A DNA stretch of 64,000 nucleotides from Acheta domesticus (taxonomy: Eukaryota; Arthropoda; Insecta; Orthoptera; Gryllidae): positions 194,361,685 through 194,425,684 of the forward strand of contig JAHLJT010000631.1 in assembly GCA_031308135.1 (NCBI GenBank), written 5' to 3'. Shown piece by piece: positions 36,925 through 46,944 of the stretch; the stretch's first letter is position 1, and the number at the start of each line of letters is the position of its first letter. Below the pieces are notes generated by a model. It saw only the letters and a list, made by a program, of their open reading frames with translations. It was not told where the DNA came from and ran no database searches. The translations under genes were made by a program, and so were the position numbers.

Positions 36925-37005
36925 TTTACCACGGTCGCAAATCGAACCCGTGGTTGCCCCGTGGAAACCGAGCACGCTAACCAACATACCACCAAGATAT
37001 TTTTC
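36925..37005 (-). mobile_element. tRNA-derived SINE-like head, minus strand
   Basis: Read on the minus strand, TTGGTTAGCGTGCTCGG is an A-box-like start and CACGGGTTCGATTTGCG a clear B-box. The spacing fits a tRNA-derived promoter. No acceptor stem can be closed by eye, so I call a SINE head, not a tRNA gene. Confidence 0.52.
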
Positions 37006-37099
37006 TCTTTGACTAGCATCCCTATTTCTCATTCGACTATGCTCTTTTGCTTTCTCAACTCTACCCTCCTTCCAATCTCCGTCCACCTGCCGTAATTCC

Positions 37100-37545
37100 A
37101 CTCCGTCTCTGCTCCTTGCTTTCTCAACACTACCCGCCTGCATTCTCCGTCTACCTGCCCTAATCCCACCTCGCTCTCCGGTCCGCGTGCGCCCTCGCAG
37201 GGGAGCGGCCACGCAGGACCGTGGGCGAGGGGCGCGGGGCGTGGAGCGAGGGGCGAGGCGAAACGCAGCGGAGCGTCTGCGGCGCCCGCCAGTTAATCGG
37301 CGCGGTGGGCAGCGGCGGCGCGCGTGTGTAGACTGCGGTATGGAGCCCTGACTGCTCGTCCGCCCCGCCCCTCCCCTCCCCGCCTTCATCGCCCGCCGCC
37401 CGCCTCCGCAAGGCCCCCTGCGGTGGCGGCGCCGCGCCACCGCACGGTGAGACGACCGCCAGGCCAGAGGTAGCGCTGGACGAGGGCAGCGAAGGCAGCG
37501 GTGGAAGTGGAGGACGAAAGCTGGCGGCGACGGAGAACGGAGAGC
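37100..37545. other. GC-rich island in intron, unassigned
   Basis: A GC-rich block with open frames on the minus strand (Arg- and Pro-rich by composition). No domain, splice partner or repeat copy was found. Confidence 0.35.
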
Positions 37546-37547
37546 GG

Positions 37548-37920
37548 AGAACTGATTGTTAGCGATTCCAGGCGCGTTATCTACTAGGGTCGTTAGTCCC
37601 GTAAGTATAGTCCATTTTGTTGCTCGGGGGGAGGAGGTGGTGGTGGTGGTCTTCCCCTGCTGGATGGCGAGATCCGGCGCCGACCTACCGTCAGCTAGGG
37701 TGTATTACTCAGCAAGGTTCATCTCCCACCACGGTGCAAGCTCTAAGTCTCCGACAGGTCTCCTGATATGTGTGGTAGTGCAGTGCATGAGAGTGTAACG
37801 TGAAAGGATAGGTCAAGAAAGAGGAAAGATCGCGCGCAGTCCATGGTTTGTTTGTTACTGCTCCAGCATTTGCCTGGTGTTGATCGGAGAAACCACGGGA
37901 AACTACCGATCAGAGCAGGT
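37548..37920 (+). repeat. Dispersed GC-rich repeat, copy 2
   Basis: This copy aligns with 2845-3290. It contains CTTCCCCTGCTGGATGGC and ends with TGTTGATCGGAGAAACCACG and CCGATCAGAGCAG. TGATCGG and CCGATCA form a perfect inverted repeat here, which is degraded in copy 1. Confidence 0.65.
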
Positions 37921-37929
37921 AGCGGTGGA

Positions 37930-40900
37930 TGAGGGTGGGGGAAGGCAGCGATGAAGGCGGGAGGCGATGGATGATGGAGAAGGTAAAAGGAGAGCGGAGG
38001 AGATGGCATCCGTGGAATGAAAAGTCGTTGATGACTGTTATGATAAAATTGGGGTGGTGGATGACGTGATGGTTGTATGCGAGCATGTGTGAATGAAGAT
38101 ATTTCGAGGTACGAATAACGGTGATGTTGGAGATAGATCCATTCGAGTTTGCGGGCCATTTAATTAATAAGATCATTCAGGCGTACTAATGATAATTGTC
38201 GTGGGTGAAGGGGTCTGGCACAACGTGCAGGGGAGTGGAAGGACGGTAAGGGAAAAAGGTGCCCTCTGGGCCATTCCCTATTCTTTTAGAGGCCTAAGGT
38301 GGACGAGAGGGAGCAAAAAGAACAGGGATGACTCCAGTCATGGCAAACAGCAGTTTATTGGAGAGGTGTTACTTACATAGGCACCTGACGTATCCCGGCT
38401 TCGGTGAAGACGGTCCACCGGATGATAGAGAATTTGCAGTGGCCTTGGCGACACTCAAACTGCACGGCCACCCGCAAGGGCAGGAAGCTGTTAGCAGGAC
38501 CCCGGAGGGTCAGTGTGGACTAGCAGGGTGGAGGGTGTCGGCAGGGCCAGTTAGGGCCGATCTGAACCGACGGAGGAGTGGAAGGCCCATGCACACGGGT
38601 GACGAGCTCACGAGTAGCATTCGTCCCCCCGCTAAGCGGAGATCAAGCTGTTATAAAGACCTTCATTGCTGAGACGCTCTTTCCGCGGCGGAGCTACGTC
38701 ATTATGCTTACGCGGGCGCCAGCCGTCTGCGGCCACGCGACATAATCAAATGAGTAAAAAGACGCTATTATGGCTATGACGAGACGGTCTATGATTGAGA
38801 AGTGATGGAATGACACGCAGTATAAACAGGAGAATTTTGAGAAAACTTGCCGAGAAATCGCTTTTTATGCTATTCCTCATGGATTGACTGGGATCAAACC
38901 CAAGCCACAGAGATAGCAGGCGGAGGAGTTAAAAGTCCGGAGAAGGATGAAAGGGTTGGGGCCTAAGACATTTCGCCATGATTCCTCTCCTCATGGAGAT
39001 AATGGTGATGTTGGCGGTGACAGAGGTAGACGGTAATGGATGTAGTAGCAGAGGAGACAGCGGCGGTGAAAGAAGTGGAGACGATAGCGGTGATGGATTC
39101 GATGTTAACGGGAGGTGGGGATGGCAATGGCCTATGAAAATAGCGTCGACGAAGGTGGGAGCGATGGCGGAAGCGGTGATGGTTACAACGACGACGACAG
39201 TGGCTTTTGCTGCTACAGCAACGGCGGGTTTTGTGACGGCGACGGTGGCAGCAGAGCCACAATAGTGAGGGTGGCTGAGAGTAGGGGAAGCTGGTTCTGC
39301 CAGTGGTTAAGGTAGCGCTGTCATTGATTGAGGTCCCGGAGTCTGCGGCTTTTGAGGCTGCTGTGGCGGAGGCGGCAGAGCAGCGGTGGTCGATCACTTG
39401 CCATCCTCATGTTGGTACCCCTACATGTCGCAGCGTCGTATTCATTTTCCGCAAATCCCTTGGTTAAAACGCCAAGTATTCCTTCGTGGCCTTCTATGAA
39501 AACTGCGTTACAAAAATCTAGAGCCCTTCAAAAATGACAAGTCACACTTAAGTCACGAAGTCGCGCGTAATTTGCTAATTAATGTCCTTTACGAATACAT
39601 AGTGTAAATATTGTTATCCTGATATTCTCTGAATGAAAAAATTAAGACAATAATTCACTAATAATGAAAAAATATGAACTTACAAAATGTTTTTAAATAA
39701 CTATCGGCGCGTTTGCTTCTTGTTCATGCCAGAAATATTCTTTCAATACAATTTTCAGTTTTACTTCTGTATTTTACTATATTTAATTACATGCGTAAAA
39801 CAAGCTTCAAAATTACATATCTGATTAACACCTTAACGTCAATATTAATCAAAGAAGAAAATTTTAAAATGTTGTGAAGTGAAATAAAGAATACCCGTTT
39901 TCTTAGTAGGTTTTAAAATGGATATATTTTTTTATCAGCAGCATTTCCAAGAAAGAAGGCACTAAACCCCAGAGTGTACTTACAAATAATTCTAATTGTA
40001 ATATGTACAGTGAGGAAGAAATTCCCGAATGCATTAAAGCAAGTAACATTCGGTATTATATGTCAATGCTTTCTTGAATTGTATTGCGATCTCAAAGTAA
40101 GTTTTTCGTCTGTGTGAAACTCGCTGAAGTAATTCTCCTGAAAACCAATAAAAATAATGCGAACAAATATCGTTAACTATTATATTTGTCTTGTTGGAAA
40201 AACATCAATCATAAATCAATATTAAGGACACCATAAATGACTATGCGATGTATTTTGACGATGCCTCATATTAGCTGCTTTAAAAAAAAGTTCCCTAGAA
40301 ATTTCTCCCAAAGTAACGACCACGTATTTTACAACATATTGCGTTACCCTTGCCTCGCATCGTTGCCACTCTCCCTTCACCAGCCGAATGAGCCGGCGTT
40401 TGCACAAGGAAACTTCCACATTTCCCCCCTCCGCAGCAGACTTTAACATTAACCTCACTCTACCTGCTCATTTCCTTCTCTGGGCCTACCCGCAGCTGTT
40501 ACCTCACTCTCCTCCACTAACCCTTCTCCGAGGGTCGGAACACAGCTTCAACACTCCCGTCCCAGCACAGGACCTTGCATCCCCCTACGTAACTGTATCT
40601 TCCTCGCAAAATCTCTCCTGATGCTACAATTACCCTCCGCTGTCCTCCCGCTGCAGTGCCTGGGATGAGGCGCACAGCGCGACCCTTGCTTGCCTTTAAG
40701 TGAAGCCTGTAACCGCCTGCATTTGCTCTCCCGTCGCGTCGTTCTCACGGCCCCCTGGTCGACTAACCGGCTACCTGCGCGCCAAGACGCCGCCCACCTG
40801 GCACTGTGGGCAACAATGCCACTCACGGCCTAGCTACCGCGCTGGTTGGAAAAGGCGGGAGGTGCAGAGTAGAATACTCGTCTTCCTGGATGATCTATTG

Positions 40901-42020
40901 CGCTCTTTGGGAAAGGCAAGGAAATCTGTGTGGTAAATTCTAATATTCAACCATCAATTATATTTACACTAGCGGAATCCGGAGGTTGTTCTGCCCTTCA
41001 TCTCCCTCATTCTCCACCGTCTATCTTTTCTATCCGTCTCTCTCTCCGTCCCCCTCTGTTTCTCTCTTTCCCTGTCTCAGTATCAGTCTCTGTCTCTGTG
41101 CCTCTCTTTCTCTCTGTCTCTCCTTCTCTCTGGCTCTCTCCATGACTGTCTCCATCTCTCTGTCCCTCCCTTTCTTCGACTATCCGTGCCTCTTCGTATC
41201 TCTCTCTTTTTGTCTGTCTGTCTTCCTGCCAGAAGAGGAGAAGAGAGAGCTTTACTTTGTCTATTTTTATCTATGAACAGTCATGTTCATATTGTTAGAG
41301 CAGAAAATATTTTTTTCCAAGCATTCTCTTTGATTATTCTACTTTATTATACGCCTTGATTATTCTACTTTATCTTTTGTAACAAGAGGGGAGTAGAATT
41401 GTATATTTCATTGGCTAAACTCTGTTCCATTTGTCGCAATGAATTTTAATTTCACCTTTTCTCGTCGGATCGTTTACGTTACCATTGATAATCATAATTT
41501 TCAATAATCTACCATCCTTCATTGAAAAACAAGAAGAGAGCAGTATGTTCCACTACTTTATACTTCTTTACTTGTATATTAAAAGAGAAAAGAAAAGAAA
41601 ATATCAAAAACTCATAATTCACGATGTTTTAAAACTCAAGTAGATTTTTTGAAGGAATGTTTGACTGTATATATTACAACATAAACAGACAGAATACGTT
41701 GTGTTTAGCTGTACTTGATGTAAGTGGTAAGGCTCCAGAATGCACAGAGCAGCATAGTGGATGAAGTGAATTGTAACATCGTAAGGAAGATTATTTTAAA
41801 ATAATTTTGTAAGGTAATCGTAGAACAAATGAAATAAGCAAGTTATTTGTTTAAAAACAAAGTAAAGCATTTTCGCTTTATGTTAAACAAAGTCGTAATT
41901 ATAAGAATTCGTTTATCAGTTTTTTGCTTCAAATTTCAGTTTATTTGGATTACTTAAACAAAAAAGAAACCAAAACGAGAGTATTTCAAAACAACATAAC
42001 ATTTTTCAATACACTGCACT
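37930..42020. other. Intron, mixed composition, one pyrimidine tract
   Basis: The segments 38190-38720 and 40380-40900 are GC-richer but unassigned. At 38980-39300 there are degenerate GGTGG/GATGG triplets that keep frames open. A CT-rich tract of TCTCTC type occupies 41000-41240. The segments 39540-40370 and 41280-42020 are AT-rich and empty. Confidence 0.4.
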
Positions 42021-42029
42021 TCTGTTAAG

Positions 42030-42290
42030 GAATAGTAAGGTACACAGTCTCCATGACCCGACTCCGGGTTCGATTCCAGGTCGAGATTAGAGTGTACGTT
42101 TCCCTTGCAATGTCCCATCATACGTTGTTGTGTGATTAGGAGAAAACTCATTTCTCAGGTTGAGAAGACCACAATACGGCTTTGGGTGTCTTCGTGCTAA
42201 CCACACGTACCCCGCAACCCATGGCCACCAAGCCTGGGACGCCCAGACTTCGTCGGGTCTACCAGGGGCCAGAGTTTGTTGCGCACAAAG
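42030..42290 (+). mobile_element. SINE-like element with tRNA B-box
   Basis: The sequence CTCCGGGTTCGATTCCAGG holds a perfect tRNA B-box. The body that follows matches the copy at 1-185. The A-box region is not clear. This supports a tRNA-derived SINE or a LINE tail using such a head. Confidence 0.62.
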
Positions 42291-42299
42291 ACAGACAGA

Positions 42300-44200
42300 A
42301 AGTACATAATCAGTCTAGCTGAATGTTTTTGAGTAGTATGCTATATAATTCAACAGGAACCATCATTATTTTAAAATGTAAAACTATATTTAGAGGTCTT
42401 ACTAGAAGCAAGATTTTAATCCTAAAGTCGAAGTTGATCGTCACGAAGGTAACTTTTAACAAATACAAACAATCCACAATCTCTTCTGGATGCTTTGTTG
42501 TATTTCTTTGAAAACGTACTACTGAACTAACGATAAACAAAATTAATCAGCTCAGAAAACCGTTAATACATTCATAATATAATCTACATTACTGATTGCC
42601 AATGTGTGCACAAATTGAATGTAAACTATGCAGCCTCTGGCAATGTGAGGTTTGTGTGGTTTTGTTAGATACCTAGAAATTCGAGAAAATCAAAATACAA
42701 TAAAACAGTTTCGATTTTGGCTGAAAATACAAATATTATTTTATATTCTTTTCATGTAAAGAATTATTGTACCGTGTAACTGCGCAATAATACTGTATGT
42801 CAGTGAGTGAATATTCGAGAGGAATGTAAAATATTTAATTTATCGTAGTGTTACAAGAGTATTTTATTTGTTGTTCCTGAGCAGGACGAGCGTGATACTT
42901 TTTGGAAAACCTTCATTTGTGTGTTTTTTCAGGATCACTTTTGGTGATGGAGGTTCCTAGTGATCACTGAAGATTATTTCTTATTTGGAAACATCAAGCG
43001 ATTAGTTGTACCAAAACGGCACGCTTACGGTGAGGAAGTTTGTCATACCATCGCTTTTTTCAATTCTCAGACTCTCGTATACAATACCATGACCAATAGG
43101 ACTTCCGTTTGGACCCACCGTGCCCGGGGGCAGTGCGGGGACCTCCGATCCTCAGCGGGCACTTCGCCCTGCGCGGCCCTTTGCCCAGCGATGAAGGCAG
43201 GCGCTTCGCGTCACCGGCGCGGCGGCGGCGGCGGCGGCGGCGGCGGGGCGCGCGGCGGGCGCTCGCTTTTGACCGCGCCGTCCACTGGACGATCGTCGTC
43301 CTCGCCCGTTCGCGGGGGCCGGCGGTCAGAGGGATCGCCCCGGGCGCAGAGGTCGCCCGCCCGCCCGCCCGCTACCCTGGCGCTCTCCGGCGGCGCCGAT
43401 GGGAACCCGCGCCGGTGAATTAGCCAGGGCGCGAGTAGAATGTCGTGTTCCGCCCTCGGGACTGGCTCGCGACGCGCACGCTGCTCGGGAGATTTATCAA
43501 ACATGGCGTCGCAATTGTAAAATGAAGTTCTGTTCTGAGGATGCTTGCCACTTTCGCGTCATTCCGGAAATACGTATTATGTTTGTGCTTGTCATATTCG
43601 AAGGAATCATGCAAAATGCAGATAAAAGTATATAAAAATATTACTCATATAATAATGATTGCAGTGTACAACACTTTTTTGAAAAATTGGAAATCTAATT
43701 TTATATTATACTCTACTCAAAATCTTCACGTATGTAATAGTGTGCATTCACGAATTTAATTTATTATTAATTACAATAAAAGTCTCATTTTTGCCAAAGA
43801 GTGAAATAAAATGATTTAGTAATAAATATATTATTAACCTAAAATTAACTTTATTCCCCCTTACACATTATAGGTGTCCCATGCGATAATCACAATAGTA
43901 TTTGTACCAATAAAACAATTTGCCACCACAAACATTGAATATTTATTGCCTCTAAAACTCGACGATATTCAAAAGCGTGCTTGAAACCTGTTACATTAAT
44001 TGAGCTATGACGTAACGCAATGTTTTGAATTCTTCGGAGAGTAGGTTCAACTCCCAACTTCATATCAAATTTGTAATTAGTCAACGTATTAAAAAACCCT
44101 TCATAAAAATCCGACGAACAAAAATAATTTCGAAGACTGCCGTCCAATGGCTGCGTTACGAAGTTTGCTGTAGCGTAGCTGATTCATCTCTCTCATAGCG
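42300..44200. other. Intron with one CpG-rich island
   Basis: The block 43105-43500 is GC-rich, with a (GCG)n run near 43220-43245. No coding function is supported. The flanks are AT-rich and empty. Confidence 0.4.
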
Positions 44201-44210
44201 AGAGCGGCGC

Positions 44211-44350
44211 GGGGTGGCGCGGGGTGGCGCGGGGTGGCGCGGGGTGGCGCGGGGTGGCGCGGGGTGGCGCGGGGTGGCGCGGGGTGGCGCGGGGTGGCGC
44301 GGGGTGGCGCGGGGTGGCGCGGGGCGGCGCGGGGCGGCGCGGGGCGGCGC
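44211..44350 (+). repeat. Near-perfect 10-bp tandem repeat, 14 units
   Basis: Eleven identical units GGGGTGGCGC are followed by three units GGGGCGGCGC with no other change. Because 10 is not a multiple of three, each strand is open in more than one frame and the predicted Arg/Gly- and Pro/His-rich proteins are artefacts. The homogeneity points to recent expansion. A GC-rich unassigned segment continues to about 44640. Confidence 0.92.
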
Positions 44351-44859
44351 GGAGCCTTGATCCGGCCGACACGCTCTGGCCGCTGCTGCCGCCGCCGCCG
44401 TCGCCGCCACCGGGCACTTCCAGGCAAGCGGTGGCACGTGCGCGGGAGCGACCGGAAGCGGGGGTGGGAGGCGTCGGAGCGGAAGCGCGGCGCCGCCCCC
44501 ACTCCCTCCGCTCCCCTTCCCCTCAACTCTGCTTCAATCGGTCAGCCTCCGCGCCGCGCCGCGAAGGCACCTCGGACGCTTTCGCAATGCCCACCACGCC
44601 CCGGGTCCGGGAAGCTAGTGCGTTGTAGACAAACAGCTGGAAGCGTGTGGATACGTGGGACGCGCGTGGAATGCCATGTATTGATAATTTATGTGAATAA
44701 ATTATGTTCATATATCATAAGTTATGTGCAGCACGTTTCCGTTAGATAATACGATCATTGCACTTTCGTATGTAACGTGAAATGTCAATTACCAAGTGTT
44801 ATTTCCTCTTGAATGCTTTAATTGTAATTATGTAAATGTAAATATTTAAGTGGTTAGGC

Positions 44860-44908
44860 GGAAGAGTAGTCCTTACGGCCTGAGCCTCGCCAGAAATATA
44901 GATATTAA

Positions 44909-44969
<61 letters not shown>
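44860..44969 (+). repeat. Possible LINE 3' tail ending in (ATT)n
   Basis: GC-richer text (GTAGTCCTTACGGCCTGAGC) runs into an (ATT)n tract at 44907-44969. This is the layout of a LINE 3' end with a simple tail. No coding part of that element is visible upstream. Confidence 0.45.
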
Positions 44970-44970
<1 letters not shown>

Positions 44971-44984
44971 CTCTAAATCACGAC

Positions 44985-45911
44985 TTAAGATGTTATGTGT
45001 CGGCTGAATATAAAATCTACTCCAGGTTGCAACCAGCTACCTAAGGAGCAGATCCGGTGACTGGCAGTGCCTCTACAATACTTTGCGCAAAATGTGGGCT
45101 GTCCAAATAAAGCAATTTCTTGCACTTCCCAGTCTTTTGAATTACCTGGGAGTTTAGACAAGTTCTTACTCAAATTTTGCGGAATAAATCCCAGAGCTCC
45201 GATAACTATCGGGACGACCAGTGCTTTTACGCTCCACATTCGGTTGATCTCGATTTCCAAACTCTTGTATTTAAGACGTTTCTCTGCCTCCTTGGTAACG
45301 ACGTTTTGATCGCAAGGTACAGCAACATCGACAAGAAAACACGATTTTTTACTTAAAATCCCGGATAACTATATCTGGTTTGTTTGCCGCTATCGTGCGA
45401 TCAATTTGAATTTGTTGGTCTTACAATATCGAATACAATCCAACAAACGAACACCGGTTCTGGTGAATGTTCGTACCACTTGGGGCATGTGTTTGGAACT
45501 TCGAGGGCGGTACAGATCTGCCAGTGGAGGTAGCTACACACCCTGTCGTATCTTTTCAAGTACTCGGTCTTTGCTAGGATTGGACAAGCTGAGACAATAC
45601 GATCAACGGTTTCTACGTGTTCCTGACAAATGCGGTATTTATCATCTGGGGGAATTTTGAGAACCGCTTTATCATTATGTCTTGTTCTCAACGCCTGATC
45701 TGGAGCAGCTATTAGAATGGCTTCCGAATCTGGCTTCATTCTTTTACTTTTAAGCCACAAAAATGATTTATCTTTATTGATCTGTGTTTTGTCTATTCCT
45801 TTCAAATATTGTCCGTGGAGTGTCCTCCGAACTACCTATTGCTGATATTTTATTCTTGGAATTCACAGCGGACTGTAGGACCAATCTCACTCTTCTGTAA
45901 TACTCCCTGCA

Positions 45912-45912
<1 letters not shown>
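44985..45912 (-). pseudogene. R4/Dong-like LINE fragment with restriction-like endonuclease
   Basis: On the minus strand, in order: REYYRRVRLVLQSAVNSKNK; a gap; SFLWLKSKRMKPDSEAILIA; the zinc-finger-like CQEHVETVDRIVSACP; WYEHSPEP; and DRTIAANKPDIVIRDFK. After a stop and a +1 shift come FLVDVAVPCDQNVVTKEAEK and YKSLEIEINRMW. The K-P-D, I-R-D and V-x-K-E-x-E-K pattern is that of the restriction-like endonuclease at the C-terminus of R2/R4-type LINEs. The fragment is bounded by (ATT)n on both sides. R4/Dong elements are known to target TAA repeats. Confidence 0.75.

Positions 45913-45914
<2 letters not shown>

Positions 45915-45967
<53 letters not shown>
45915..45967 (+). repeat. (ATT)n microsatellite
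   Basis: About 17 perfect ATT units. The tract abuts the 5' truncation point of the R4/Dong-like fragment and mirrors the one at 44907-44969. The segment beyond it, 45970-46640, is unassigned, except that 46288-46335 is repeated inverted near 54010-54065. Confidence 0.9.
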
Positions 45968-45968
<1 letters not shown>

Positions 45969-46672
45969 ATGAGTCAAATTTGCAAAGAATACTTTGTAAA
46001 AATAAAAGTCTAGCCGGAGGTCCCGTACATAGAAGTAATACATGTGAGGGATTCCTGTGATTGATAGATAACCCGTCGTATATTTGTATTTGGAATGTCA
46101 CTTGCTGTCGCAAGATCGAAGATGATCACTTCGTCTGCCGCTGTGCTCGGATGCTTTCGCGCCGCCCACTCTCGCATCCTCCCCCACATCCTAAATCTAG
46201 GAATAGGAATTAGTTGTTCGATCAAGTTGGAGAATGGAAAAGAAAAAGGGACCGTTACAAAGTTTGAATATACTACTAATCATGTTGCTTGAGTGACTTG
46301 GGTCATCCGAACAAGTTAAAACACAATGAAAGAAAGCCAAAATGTGAAAAACATTACATTTTTTCCATTTAGATATTAATATTTTTCTTATAGTAACTTT
46401 AATTTTTATCTATTATTGATTACGGTCTTTGACACTTCAAAAATTGATCCCAAATCTATTCTATGGCTTTTATATGCTAGATTGCATGCTATATTTGGTT
46501 TTTAATTTTCATATATAACATTGCATACATTGTTTATTTGCACTTATAAAATTAATATTCTTGTTTCCGTTTTTAATTCATGACTTTCTGTTATATTATA
46601 GCATTTATTCAAAATAGTTTGTGACAAACAGAAATTAATTAGCAAGATGATAAGTGTATCATTATACAACAA

Positions 46673-46944
46673 GAAGAGTCGCAAAACATAGAAACACCTG
46701 TAGTACCTATTGGTCCAAATGAAATAAGAGCAACCTTGGCCCTCATGAAGAATAGAAAGGCCCCGGGGCTAGGTAATAACAGTGTAGAACTTTTAAAATA
46801 AGCACCTGATACTGTGATGTAAATACTGGCAACAATCTTTAATAAGTCTCTACAGTTAAATGACCCACCAAGTGAGTGGAAAAAGGCCTTCATTACTCCA
46901 ATTTATAAGAAAAGAAGTAGACGAGACTTCAACAACTACCGTGG
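46673..46944 (+). pseudogene. RTE-like LINE, left arm of reverse transcriptase
   Basis: The plus strand reads NEIRATLALMKNRKAPGLGN and ends EWKKAFITPIYKK, DFNNYR. These are the K-A-P-G and N-Y-R blocks at the start of the RT domain. Two in-frame stops are present. The frame breaks off at the long-inverted-repeat element and continues without loss at 48984. Confidence 0.85.

Noticed and set aside
42060..42135. Functional tRNA gene
   Set aside because: The B-box is perfect but there is no matching A-box arm or acceptor stem, and the sequence belongs to a repeat family.
44101..44749. Open frames of 90-170 codons with Pro/His or Arg/Gly repeats
   Set aside because: A 10-bp repeat forces periodic open frames on both strands; there are no splice or start signals and no domain.
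45774..46113. Frames with poly-Ile, poly-Asn or poly-Leu
   Set aside because: They read through the (ATT)n microsatellite.
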